NCBI GenBank assembly: GCA_019843655.1
Contig: JACDQD010000003.1
Location: forward strand, 32,166,224 to 32,230,223
Direction of reading: 5' to 3'
Length of the DNA stretch: 64,000 nt
DNA from: Lethocerus indicus
Taxonomy: Eukaryota; Arthropoda; Insecta; Hemiptera; Belostomatidae
Shown here: one piece after another, positions 12,557 to 24,375 of the stretch
Numbering within the stretch: position 1 is the first letter of the stretch
Layout: each line of letters begins with the position of its first letter
Program-made: the position numbers and the translations under genes
Notes under the pieces: generated by a model
The model's database searches: none
What the model saw: the letters and a program-made list of their open reading frames with translations, nothing else
Told to the model about the DNA's origin: nothing

Positions 12557-13224
12557 CCTAAACAAAATTCTAAACAAGTCCTAAGGCTCAAACAGAATTA
12601 AACTCCAAAATAACGGTGAATTTTCTCGCGGACGAGATAACCTATTAACCCTGTATAAAGAAAAAGTCTACCGATCTAACCTGCAAAATTTCCGTACTGC
12701 GTGTTTTACTCCCGGTTACCTCAAAAATAACTTTATCTTGCAAATATTTACTTAAAAAATTGTTTATATAGTTAAACAATTTCCACATTTTTGCCTATTT
12801 GTTGTTGATTCCATTAAAAACAAAATTAATGTTTTATCAATTGATTTTTTAAATACATACAGTTTAGCTATCATATTTTGCTTAAAAGCTATGTAAAAAA
12901 TACAAAAAATATTTCAAAATTTGATAGTGAGTAGTTAGTATGTTCCTGAGGAAAATACCGTGATATTAGGATTAACAGTTTTTTGGTGCATTTGGAAGGC
13001 AAATAATTTTTTTTATAGGAACATAAAAATCACAAATGCATATAAATATAACTCAGATAAACATAAAAATAATAGCACTAAAAAAAGTAAATAAAACACT
13101 ATTTACTAGTGTAATACTGACTGAAAACAACCCTATTTTTATGTACCTTGTACACCTAAGTTTATTATTAATTGCCGAGTATTTATAAATATTCGCCGCA
13201 ATTCAAATTTACACCCCTATAATT

Positions 13225-13290
13225 ATAGTTCCTCAACTGCTTCTACACGGCAGGTCGCGGGTTCGAACTCCGGTTCAATAATTTAGTCTA
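13225..13290 (+). repeat. tRNA-like B-box fragment, possible SINE remnant
   Basis: The sequence GGTCGCGGGTTCGAACTCC fits the T-arm and internal B box of a tRNA promoter (consensus GGTTCGANTCC) with a short possible T stem. I see no A box or acceptor stem at the right distance upstream, so this is not an intact tRNA. A truncated tRNA-derived SINE is the most likely source, and chance is possible. Confidence 0.3.
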
Positions 13291-14156
13291 AGTTAGCTTC
13301 AGTTCAGTCTATTGTAATTGGCCTCCCACAGACAAATGATAGTATGTAACATAGCTGGAAACTGTTGCATAATTCGTTGGACATAAGAGGTGTGTACGCC
13401 CCAGCCTCACTCCATTTCCCCCTGTTCCACTATTTATAGTCTCGTAAAACGGTCCAGAGCCGCTCTTCCCTTTTTCCCCCTATTTCTTATTCTTCTTCTT
13501 TTCTTTTGTTCGCCTTATTATTCCTCTGTTCTTAGGTCGTGTCGGAAAATTCTGAAACTCGAAGCGCTCGATATTTTTCCTCCGTCCACCCTTTCGGTCG
13601 GTCTACTCCCACACGTTTTGTTCCGGGTCCTTTTTGCCCTTTTACTTTTCTTGTTTTTTTTTGAGCGTAACGAAAATAAAAGGCGGGACGGGAATAAAGG
13701 AGGAAGTAAAAAGAAGGCGAATAAAGAGGGGCTAGTTAGAAAAGCGTGCGAGACTATGGGGCAACTTTGATCTCTACCGGTGAGGGACAACACAACATGC
13801 ACGCACATAGCGATTGTACTTTGCTTTTTGATTCAGTCCTTCTGAAATATGAGTCGCCTGCGACCGGTCGAAAACTCGTGGCAGATATTTTTAAATAAAT
13901 TCGTTCAGTTCGTAAACGGTTTCAAATAGACGTCTAGGTCTATTAACACATTAATTAGGTCTAACATTAATTTTGCCCGGATGACACTCAGTTACCCAAA
14001 TATTTCATATTAAGAGAATTAGGGAAATAACAGTATAAACGATTCATCAGAATGACGGAACTTGTGCAAGTGACAGTGACAGTGCAGTGAGGATGCCCGA
14101 AAAACATTCATAGTGCCAATAGTAACTAACACCGCTACTGAAGATGGCGAGCAGCC

Positions 14157-14242
14157 GAAACCGGTCTAGCGAAAGACCAAACCAGCGAGAGGAGACAGAA
14201 ACACAAAAAATCTAGGGTATTCCAACCCCTCGCTGACATGTA
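14157..14242. repeat. Dispersed repeat, single-arm copy
   Basis: About 80 bp starting with AAACCGGTCTAGC and containing ACCAAACCAGCGAGAGGAGACAGAAACACA then GGTATTCCAACC. It closely matches the right arm and right flank of the foldback at 16716-16814. The two copies lie 2.5 kb apart in the same orientation. The family is not one I can name. Confidence 0.7.
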
Positions 14243-15158
14243 CGTTAAACTGAAGATGAATAAGTTTACTATAAACGCGGATGTAGACCCCTTTTGCGTC
14301 CCGTCGATAAATATAACGTTATAACGACAGTCTTGCATCATAAAGTGTAATTTCGACCGGCGAGTGAGGACAATTGAAACAAGGATGAGAGGACGATGAC
14401 GAGAGCCGTTGAGTAATCGAGGGGGGGAATTTCCACAGTTGATGCAATTGTGAGGAATGGTCAACAGGAAGTCGGTTGACCGACGGCCCAGGAAATCCTC
14501 TTTGCATCGTCGAACCATATAATTTGCGGTTATACGACGATTTGACTCGGGCACGGCGTTGCGCGCTCTGACCGAGTGAATTTTCGACTCCTAAGAACAA
14601 TCGCCCGGAGGATCTTTCCCGGAACAAGGTTGGTCTTTTATTAACTGACTGACTCTCAGAAATTTAATTTTTTAATTAAATTTAATAATTATGCCCCACG
14701 TTTTTCGTTTCCGCCCGTGGCACACAGTCAATAATAAAGTGGTGACCTTGAAAATGTAATCTACATTTTTGTTATAAATCGGACAGAAGTGAGATATCAG
14801 AAAAGGAATAGGCGAAATAATATACGATATAAGCTACTTAAGAACAATAATGTAAGAACAATAAGTTTTATACCAGAAGTGGGCAAATGCGTATCTCAGA
14901 GCAGAAAATTTAAATCCGTTTTTATTTTTTATTTATTATTTCAGATCTTTTCTCACGAATCATGTTAAATTGACTAAGTAAGAGAAGCGTTCAATTCTTT
15001 TTTAGTCGCATCGATTGAAATAATTTTTTTGTCTTTTTTTCTTTAAATTATATTTTTTATGTGTACTTCATATACCACGTACAACCCCTGTTTTATACAT
15101 TTGTGATACATGGAGTAAGACTGAATTTTGGTAATTACATTTATTATAAGGGCAAATA
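14243..15158. other. Intergenic DNA without recognisable genes
   Basis: Moderately AT-rich. The open frames at 14135-14554 and 14319-14627 on the minus strand overlap each other and run partly through the dispersed repeat. They show no known domain. Nothing else was found up to the mariner element. Confidence 0.5.
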
Positions 15159-15729
15159 TTAGGGTGTCCCATAAGTTCTTTCCCTTTTCTGGAGCGAAAT
15201 GAATACACAATATTATCGATTCATATATCCCATATTGATTAAAGCTTATGTACCGTTGTCCCGGGAATTTTAGTGGCATATACTATCTCGCGCACACTAT
15301 ATCGCGGATTTTCAGTATATAGTATAATCTTGATTAGGTCCGTATCCGTCGTTGCTGGGCGTCCACTGCGGTTTTCACCTTTCAACTCAAAATTGCCGGC
15401 TCTAAATTTCTTAAACCAATTGCTGACGGTCTTAATAGTCGTAGTACCGCTCCCGTAAACAGTGCAAATCTCGTCTGCAGCGTCCTTTGCACTATTACCT
15501 TTGTTAAAACAATGAAACATAACATGCCGCTAATACTTCTTTCATTTTGAACGGTGCAGGAAAAATTTTAAAAGATACTTTGTCACCAACGAAACGCACT
15601 TTGAAAGAGCTCTGGGACAACTGAAACCTACGTCATAAACGGATAAGAGATCAGATTGAATGTAAATATAAACAAAGCCAGTTAGAGTCATTCAACCGAG
15701 GGGGAGAAGGAACTTATGGAACACCCTAA
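15159..15729 (-). mobile_element. Internally deleted mariner element
   Basis: The left end reads TTAGGGTGTCCCATAAGTTC and the right end is its near-perfect inverse complement, ending ACACCCTAA at 15729. A TA dinucleotide directly flanks each end (15157-15158 and 15730-15731), which is the target duplication expected of Tc1/mariner elements. The element is 571 bp, against roughly 1.3 kb for intact mariners. The only coding remnant is the N-terminal DNA-binding part of the transposase on the minus strand, so the catalytic domain is gone. It could only have moved using an enzyme supplied by another copy. Confidence 0.9.
15239..15520 (-). pseudogene. Mariner transposase N-terminal remnant
   Basis: About 93 residues match the mariner helix-turn-helix region. 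A first helix region runs FNKGNSAKDAADEICTVYG. It is followed by TVSNWFKKFRAGNFELK, the linker RSGRPATTD, and a second helix region NPRYSVREIV ending in TTVHKL. In this family these segments bind the inverted repeats. Immediately upstream the frame is closed by TAG. The expected start of the protein is therefore separated from this segment. The DDD catalytic domain is absent because of the internal deletion. Confidence 0.88.
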
Positions 15730-15731
15730 TA

Positions 15732-16382
15732 GTTTAATTTCTTATAGTTTAATGTCATATCATCAAATGCCAGGAGCTGAAGATCAAACAGACAACTGGA
15801 AGCAGTAGACCTGCAGAGATTAAGTAAAATAAATAGGAGACGTTTGCGTTTTACTCCGCGCGGACAGAATATTTCCACGAGCTGTTAACGCGATGTCAAA
15901 TTTGTTTTCAGCCCAGCCTAGAGTAAATACCGCGAGTAGGGGCCCCCGCTAATTGGAATCAATCTCGGAACAGACTTGCAGACAAATAAACCGAGGGATA
16001 AAACAGGCTCTGGCCCTAACAACACAAACAGCAGACTTCTCTGCCTTGGCCCCTTAAAATTACTCGAAACAATAATAAATCCGACGACTCGACTTACTGC
16101 TGGCAGCGAATAGATCAAAGCGGGACAGTTAGATAGTAACTTCTTTTGGAAAGTCGTCGGCTCTTATTGTTAGCACTGGTGTACGAGTGATCAATTTAAA
16201 ATACTCAATACAAGTTACTCCACAAAAGGGTCACGATCTTACTTCAGCCAAAAGTTATCAGATGTTTACAGGACAAAGAAACAATAAAACGATGGGAAAA
16301 TCCTATGTATTAATTATCCGTTATATACAGGATGTGGACAGGGGGAGAGTACTGCAACAATTTATTGCACAGAAACTCATCT
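15732..16382. other. Intergenic DNA without recognisable genes
   Basis: The short frames at 15918-16118 (minus) and 16187-16432 (plus) have no family features. The second runs into the CA microsatellite. I see nothing else. Confidence 0.5.
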
Positions 16383-16486
16383 ACACACGCACGCGCGCAC
16401 GCACGTACACACACACACACGCACACACATAGACTGTCCTTATCTGCGAGGGTTATAAATTCTATTTATCGCAGTTATAACATATT

Positions 16487-16533
<47 letters not shown>
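16383..16533. repeat. Two (CA)n microsatellites
   Basis: A mixed CA/CG run at about 16383-16430 and a pure CA run at about 16489-16533, separated by about 60 bp of ordinary sequence. Confidence 0.95.
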
Positions 16534-16536
<3 letters not shown>

Positions 16537-16715
16537 GGTGCATAGGTTAATATCGCTCAGGTAATTACATTAAGGCAAGGACATTAAATATGGCCGGAAG
16601 ATGGGGGGGGAGGTGCGGAGTGTAGCTCAGAATGAACAGGCTGTAGGAGATGCGAATTACGTAACCGCATGTAATTTCCTCCGGCTTCTATTATAATTTA
16701 CAATAAAATAATTTA

Positions 16716-16814
16716 GATTTCGTGTGTTTCTGTCTCCTCTCGCTGGTTTGGTCTTTTGCTAGACCGGTTTCAGCTAGACCAAACCAGCGAGAGGAGACAG
16801 AAAGACACGAAATC
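16716..16814. repeat. Foldback repeat with 39-bp stem
   Basis: The left arm (16716-16754) starts GATTTCGTGTG and ends GGTTTGGTCT. The right arm (16776-16814) is its inverse complement with one mismatch in 39. The 21-nt loop contains CTAGACCGGTTTCAGCT. The right arm plus the following GGTATTCCAACC also occurs at 14157-14242. A repeat family with a palindromic member suggests a MITE or foldback DNA transposon, or a head-to-head insertion of two copies. I see no clear target-site duplication. Confidence 0.85.
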
Positions 16815-19800
16815 AACGGTATTCCAACCTTTCGCAGACCACAAAACAGGTATGCTAAACTAATAAAATTATTATTATTTAAGATCTGCATGCGCTTATT
16901 TTAGAACGGTTCGGCTCACCCCGCTATCAGTAATATAGTCGGGAATGCCGATGTGGCTGCAGATAGGGCACACTGTTACTAGTAATTAGTAATAAACCGT
17001 TAGTAGCAAAGTGTAAAAAAACACCTGTTGCTGAGGACAGAGTAGTACACATATGATAGGAATAAAAATATGATACACATCTACATTTTAATTCCGGCTG
17101 CATTTGGTTCGTTCCCGGCAATCTGACCGAATCTTAATTTATTTTTACCGAACGAGTTCGACGCCCAATGCCGACATTGAATTGAAGCCAATCGAATTCA
17201 ATATCATTATTTCCGGAAGGAAATAGGGCGCGCATGTGTATTTAATTAAAAATACAATCGAACCAACCACAATGGATCAGCCGGGCAACGAATCGTTGCC
17301 TATAAATTGTGTAATAACTTTAGACGTCTGTAACAAATGAAATGTTAATTAACGCTAAGAGCGACCGTGGGGCCATTTGCCGGATCGGTCCCTCCTGATG
17401 AATCGTACACTGTTACCAGTTTCTCTTCGTATTCCTCTTTTATACTAATTATTATGAATGAAAGTTAGATGCTCGTATTAATGAAATCTGTGACTAAAGG
17501 AAAGCTCGGAGGGTATTCGGAGAATCATTGTGCTGGACGCAACCCCCACGGGTGTCCTAATTATGTATTAATATACATATAATTGAGGATTGAGGTAGGA
17601 ATTACCTCCTACCTCTATTGAATTAGAAACCGGTCTAATTCAAGACGGGAGGAGACATTGCAACGAGTGACATGAAATTTCATAATTCTATATTAATATA
17701 ATATAATAACTGCAGATGATGTAGAGAATCGTGGCAAAACAACGAACACCAGGCAGTATTTGACAACACACACAAACAATATTTAATTTACAGAAATTTT
17801 GTTCCTGAATTTAAAAAGTGACTTTAATTAGTGTAAAGAAACCTACACAATTATTGGAATATATAATACCCCAGGGAATAGCGAAACTTTCTTCGGGTTA
17901 TTTGAACGAATCCTGGTTCTAAATAAACAGGACAATTACAATCTTTACAACTCCTTGCTTAATAATACAGGAGACGGCTCTTTTACAAGGGGCGAGGAGA
18001 GTGTGGAGAAAATCCGTGGAATGGTCTAATCTAAAATTCTAATTTTCCAACATGGCCGTTTTGCCGTTCGGACCACGTGTCAGAAGGTCGAGCCCACGTC
18101 GCCCCCGTCCACGTGTGTACCCTACTGCCCGAAAATCTCCATTCCAATTACCCGGCTGTTTTTCGATTAACAGGCGGCTTACTCCTGGACTGGAATAGCT
18201 GGAATTTGAATTTTCTAACAACGCCTGCTGTTCCTGTAATTTTCACTTTATTTGTGAAAATATAAAATGAAAATAATTCTGAATAAACAACCAAACAATT
18301 ATGCGAAGACATTTATTTATGTTGAATTGAACGCAACTGAGATAATAACGCTTAGTCACTGTTTGTCGAGCTCAAATAAATCCAAAACACTCATTAGAAT
18401 CATACACTATTTCTCGGAGAACAATAGACGAATGTAATACGCATCTAGACTATAAAAATTAGTTATGCAACAGATCCTGTCATCATCCATATAACAAATT
18501 CAAAATTATGGCATTAAGTTCAAATGATTTTTATTTTCTTCTAACTACATTGAGGTGATTTACTATAATATTCCCTATCCTATTTCCTTGCAACAAACAA
18601 ACAACGGTCCCAACCAAAAATAGGGTTGGCACGATGCCAGCATTGAAATTTAGGAAACTATTTAAATCCCATTACATTCCCAATTGTAGTATACGAGAGA
18701 ATCCCGGAAAAACAACAAAACAAACAATTTCTTGGTTATACCTTTTCTCTCGAAAAAGTATTACAATTGTTTTTTATAGTTTAAATTATGATAATGAAAC
18801 ACTATAATCCTAAATATGTGTATAAAGGACCACCTCAATTTTAAAAACATAATATTATTTGTAAAGAAGTGCCACGTTCGCAATGTTCGTGTAAGTCTGG
18901 CATGACCCGTTCCGAGTCTGTTTAAATTCACTGTCGCCTGTTGTCCATATTAGATATTGTTTGAACTGCAAACAGAAATACGCCCCCCGCCTAAATTAGT
19001 ACAGAGTTTACGTTTCACCCGCGCTGCAATAAGGTTTCCCGAACATTCGAATTCAAGAAAAATCGTCTCCCCCTCCCACCAATCGTGCGTCATTCCGTGT
19101 CTGTCCCCTTTCGGTCTCCCTTCTGTACGGTTCCAGTCGGGGTACCCTGCCCTACGTCCGTGAAGTAGGTTGGGAAAATCATGGACAAATCTCTGCATGC
19201 TCCAGTTGCGGGCAGTGAATAAGTCCCTGCGGGGGCTCTAATGCCTGCTTTGAATTCAAGAACGCGCCCTCGAGCAGTAAGCAGGCGGCAGGCCCCTAGT
19301 CGCGACCGCACCCTCCAACTCAGGTAATGTCAGCAGTGCCGCTCAGACGGTATGCTGAACAGCCAACAAAAGCCTTCTTCCAAAACAAAACACGAAAACG
19401 ACAGCGCAGTCTATTCGATATACGATTGAATTCAATTTGCAATAGGCTAACTTATAAGATTGAATATTTCCTTGGGCCTTTTTTCTCTGCAAAAGTGTTC
19501 CAGTCAAAGTTGTTCCCGCGTTAACAATTAAAAGTTTTCTTAAATACTCTCCGCTGCAATCTGAAATAAATGGCGTAACTTTATTGAAAGTATAGACTTA
19601 TTGAAGTTTTTCCAATCAACAAAAACCCCGTGGCTATATAATTGATCTAAATGTTACATATATCGAATCTGTGCTACATTTTATACAATATTTATTCTTT
19701 TCCAACCGATAAGAACATCATAAAATTAATCCACGAAGTTATCTCTGTATCATTCCCATTCTACATTACAAGCAAGTATTCCCACCACGACGGCTTAAAC

Positions 19801-20555
19801 ACCACTGGCCCAGAGATCACAGTAGTTGAATCATGTCTAATTCAATATCTAAAAAAAAGTGCCATCATCGGGTGGTTTCTTTATCGAGAAAAATATACAT
19901 GTATCAATTGTACTTATAACTGTAAAGTTGATAGTGCAAAAATAAAAAAGTTAAGAAAAAAAGAAAATATCGCTATTGCGTTGGTCAACACTATTGTATG
20001 TCGGTGGTTTCCCAGATATACAAATATACAGTAATTTCAGGTTTATATATATTTATTGTACAAATGCCTTTTGACTAATTCGATTGCCGAAGACCGACAT
20101 TGTATTATCAAAAATTTAAAGAGATATAAAATAAGAACCGAGTGTCGTAGGATATTCGTTAGTTTGGATAGCGCGGGGATAAATCCGGTTCTACCTTAAA
20201 TTCTACTTTGGGGCCAGCTTTTAAATCCAGAGCGGATTTGAGTAGCGGTCGGGGGCCCACACCTACCTGGTCCCCAAATTCAATTGAGCCGGCACCAACC
20301 CTCCCCCCTCTCCCAGACATTAAATTCAACTGAGCTCAGACAGGAGCAATTCCAGCCCCTCACTTCTAGGCCTATCGACACACACCGAACAAGTCAAACC
20401 CACCTTTTCCATAACTATCCAGTCGCGATAGTAAATTCCGAGTAATACAAGGAACTTTTCTTTTTTTTTGCTTTATTTTTATTGTCACAACTAAGATTTC
20501 TTTCAATTATATCAAGTGACAGTGCTCTCACTGTACACTCACTCACTGAACTCTT
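16815..20555. other. Intergenic DNA without recognisable genes
   Basis: Mostly AT-rich, with two GC-richer stretches at about 18060-18130 and 19060-19325. The second ends CCAACTCAG followed by GTAATG. This could be a splice donor after an untranslated exon, but nothing else supports a gene. The plus-strand frame at 19651-20034 (127 codons) shows no known motif. Confidence 0.45.
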
Positions 20556-20559
20556 GAAG

Positions 20560-21125
20560 GAGGAGCCACCCCCAACGGTGGTACTCCCACTCCTGCCCTT
20601 ACTCAGGTCGTAAGGAAATCGCGTGGCCACTTGTCGGAACGAGGGATTGGAGTGATGGATAAATTTGAATCGGCTTTGTATCGTGAATTCGTGGACAGAC
20701 GGGAATCTTAAATCTGAGTGGATTGTGCGGTCGGAAACACAAGGTGGGGCATTGACTATTGTCATGGAATAATAGACTGCAAGGATTGGATTCTGTAAGA
20801 ATTAGACGGTTCGATGGACCCCCACAGCTCGATTCCGTACGGCCATGTTGGTTTGAGTATGCAATTGTAAATTAAAAGTTTGTTAGTGAGAGCTGAGATC
20901 TGTCGTCAATGAGTCTGAGTAACAGTTTGTATAGTCGTTTTGTTTCTGTGTGTTTGAGTCTGGTATGTGGATTCCATGTGAGTCTCCTGTCTAAGTGCAG
21001 TCCCAAGTACCGCACTTGATGCAAGAAACTTTGCAGACCCAAAATCCAGCCGTTAATTATACGTAACCGTATCACCTCCCTTTGGGTGGTCCAATGAACA
21101 ACCCATCTGGTTAAAGTGCGAAGAC
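20560..21125 (-). pseudogene. Jockey-type LINE reverse transcriptase fragment
   Basis: Read on the minus strand, this is the C-terminal side of a non-LTR retrotransposon reverse transcriptase. The run VRYLGLHLDRRLTW (around 20980) is the hallmark of jockey-clade elements. It is followed by KRLYKLLLRLIDDRSQ, then after a frameshift LLIYNCILKPTWPYGIELWG. After another frameshift comes IVNAPPCVSDRTIHSDLRFP. At least two frameshifts and a stop separate the pieces. Endonuclease and catalytic YADD regions are not seen, so it is a dead 5'-truncated or broken copy. A second copy of the family lies at 59640-59850. Confidence 0.88.
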
Positions 21126-22564
21126 TTGACTGAAAAAGAAAAAGCTTCCGCTGAGTGTTGGTACCAATATTATATGTATCTGGGTTACTATAACATAAAA
21201 TTTCATCGGCGAGAGTTCAATATTTAACTAACAATGTGCGCTATTTACCGATTATTGTAGCTTTGTACAGAAGTTTGTCTCGTAGTATAAATAAGAGTGT
21301 CGGAATTCGGGGGGAAAAAAAGCTGGGGTCGAATAACGAAAAATTCAATCTCCAATTCCGTCCGTGGAAGGTATTCAGTCCAATTTCATTTTTTGCTTCG
21401 AAAGTGCCGCCGTAGTTGGTAATAATGAAAAATCCCTATTTCAATATAGCGCAGCCCCGTACTTGGAATATGTCGGCAATCGATGGAGCATCCCTATACT
21501 GTACTGTCACTCAACCCCTTCCCCCTTCACTATTATTCACCCTACCGAAAACACAATATATTCCACTCATCAGAATTACACATAGTCATCATACAGACTC
21601 AAAAAAAAGGAAGTTTCTACGTGATTTAAGTGTATAAAATAAATAAGTAAAACGGGGGGAAGCCAGTGAGTTTCTCTTTGCTCGTGTTACTTGAACTAAT
21701 GCTTAGTGTTTTATGCGGTTGTGGTAACAGAAAGATATAAAAAAATGGAGATAAGAAATGGATATGAACGTTGGTTGACATTCCGGAATTAAACAAGACC
21801 AAAACTTTTATCCACGATTAATTAATTCTTTGGTATAATTCGACGATTTCTGATTGAAACGCGTCTCTTCTTGGACGGTGTCCTTCCCGAGTAAAGAAAT
21901 TGGTTCCTTAGGGTATAGTTGGAAGGGTTTTCCAGTTACTTTCCCCTGGCCCCGAAAATCCTAAAGGCGGGGAGGGCTTTGGGGCTCGTGAAATCCACTA
22001 ATAACTCTGACTCCAAGTTGGCACGTTTCCGACATATCTGCCCGCCTCCACTTCATTTCCCTCCCCATCACCCCCACATCCCCGGCCCCGTCCAACCGGT
22101 ACCGCCACAACACTTGACAACGGATCAGACACAGATCCGAAACCGCAATTCCTATCGCCCAATCGTACCGTTCTCAAGCCCTAACCTGGAACTCTGCTTC
22201 TCGCTACCCTCTCCAATATAAACGTGTCCTCAGTTAAAGCTGCTAAACGAATCCTAATCATTTTAAGAATGTCTTAAACTTAAATTCGTACAAGATTAAA
22301 TATTTTTATATATTAGATTCCTCTTTATTGTAATCTTTGCAGTGAAATGTTGTAGATTAATTTCTTCGGCTTTCAGTATTATTTCCTTATTAAAAAAATA
22401 TGAAAGGAACAAATGCACAAACATCACTCAAAGCGAAATCGCACATTGGAATTCGGGGGGGCGGTGTCGATTGGACATAGATATGTGACCCATAGAAGTT
22501 TGACACTGTCCCAAAAGTTTCCTTCAGGGCCCGAGGTCAAATAGTTTGCTAAGAATCTCTCTCA

Positions 22565-22626
<62 letters not shown>

Positions 22627-24336
22627 CCAGCGAGTGGAGAAAATCACAACCTCATATGTACTTGAAATCTGGCGCAAACATTCGCACATGTTCTTAATAT
22701 TCCGGTATAGGGTTTGAATTCTATTGTACTAATTCGTTTCTTGGATTAAAACAATTACCGTAGACAGTAAGGCGATATTTTTTAAGTAGTACCCTTTTCG
22801 AAGTGGAACAGGGATATTAAGACACATATTAGGCGTCCAAAATACCATCGTCTACCAGGAAATTTTATGTACACCCGTAAGTGGGCCAAGTAGGACATTT
22901 GGGGGCACTTTGGATGATATTCCGGTACTGGGGGTACCGTAAGACCAGTCGTTCACCGCCAGTAACACTATAGGGCCGCATGAGGTACACTGACACTTTC
23001 GTTTTCGCAGTGTTATTCACCGAACACAATAAACGTTCCATTGGGCTTCGTTTTGCTTAGGTTGGGTCCCTGGGGTGAATGATCTGCCGGTACAGACCTG
23101 CTTCTCCTATATGTACAGAAAATGCATGACGTCTCTATACACGATTCGTGTACAAAGTCGAAAACAGAGGGCAGACATCTTAATCAAATATGAAAAGTTA
23201 ATTATCCCAGTTTCGGCGAACCTATTTCGTAAAATCCCGTCAGATATAACAATGGACAAGAGACTGGCGGCTCATCACAGGAAACTTGGCCTTAAGATTT
23301 TACGGTCCTCTTAAGAGTGAGTTCAGACGTTGATTAAGACGCCAGCGGCTTTGTGTGAAGGTGTGCGTTTCCGAGATGAGGAGAAGGGGGCAAAAGAGGA
23401 TTTAAAATTGAAATATTCCCCAGTTTTTTCCCCCAAGTTTAGCCGAAATAGTCCGAGAAGAAGGCAGTAACTGAGAAATGTTGAATTAAAGAAAAATGCG
23501 AATAGGGAAGGCAATAACTATGCAGGGAAAGATACAGCAGTGTGTATGTGTGTGTGTGTCCGCTATAGTAATAGAGAGCGGAGGACTTTACAATTGAAAT
23601 TTTCCCCGCGTAGCATTCCCGGTAGCAGGAATAAGGAAAGACGCCCCAAGGAGAAGAGGGGAAAAATTGAACAAATTGGAAATGAATTATGAATAAACAT
23701 AGAATTGAGCAGGAGGGCAAACTCAATTCCAAATTTGCGAATTTATCAGAGCGGAAAAGTAAATTTTTAAAATGATTACATTTAATAAGGATGATTTTAT
23801 AACTAACCTAACCTTAGCTTTACCCATTTTAAACTATCAGATAGATTGTATTATAGCAATGCAGTGCCGGTGTTCTATACCGCTAAGTGTATGTAATCAC
23901 TTCACTGTATCACTAAGGGAATTCTATCGAGAATACGGAAACGGACTGCCGAGGAATAGCACGATATATTCCAACATCTTGCAGACGTTTGCAAGTTTAT
24001 CTATTTTAAAACAATTATAACACCCTCTACTCAAAAGGATGACCTATCCTCGGTAGAATTTTCAGAACCACAATAAACGGACATATTTACGTAATATCTA
24101 GATTAGGTAATATCTCACTATATCCATTTAGCCTAGCTGTACTTGGACCGAGTTGCAACGAGGTGTAGAGAGCGGGTAAGGGAAATTTAAAATCCTAAAT
24201 TTGTCGGTCGCGTGGTCTGCCGGTAATTGGGCAGGAATTGCGGCCTCTCCCGCTCCCTTTTTCCGGCTGCTGAACCTAAAACCCTCCCCGGCGGGGGGAA
24301 ATTGGAGTGGGCGGGTTGGCCGGCCTGTTTCGCCAC
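21126..24336. other. Intergenic DNA without recognisable genes
   Basis: AT-rich with moderate GC patches. It includes a pure TA run at about 22566-22625 and a short TG run near 23540-23560. The plus frames 21919-22221 and 23075-23314 and the minus frame 23439-23732 show no domain, signal peptide or splice context I can support. Confidence 0.45.
22566..22625. repeat. (TA)n microsatellite
   Basis: About 60 bp of uninterrupted alternating T and A. Confidence 0.97.
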
Positions 24337-24375
24337 TGCTGCTGCTGCTGCTGCTGCTGCTACTACCACCACCAC
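24337..24375. repeat. (CTG)n and (CCA) trinucleotide repeat
   Basis: About eight CTG units followed by short ACC/CCA units. The surrounding frames are poly-Ser, poly-Ala or poly-Cys according to frame, with no recognisable flanking protein, so coding use is not supported. Confidence 0.9.

Larger units (their letters stand above)
12263..14150. other. AT-rich intergenic DNA next to the satellite
   Basis: Composition changes sharply from GC-rich satellite to AT-rich DNA. It holds a CT microsatellite and a short tRNA-like fragment (listed separately). The open frame at 13390-13770 is a low-complexity run of Leu/Phe/Ser then Lys and resembles no family I know. I see no gene. Confidence 0.6.

Noticed and set aside
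13225..13290. Intact tRNA gene.
   Set aside because: Only the B-box/T-arm is present; no A box or acceptor stem.
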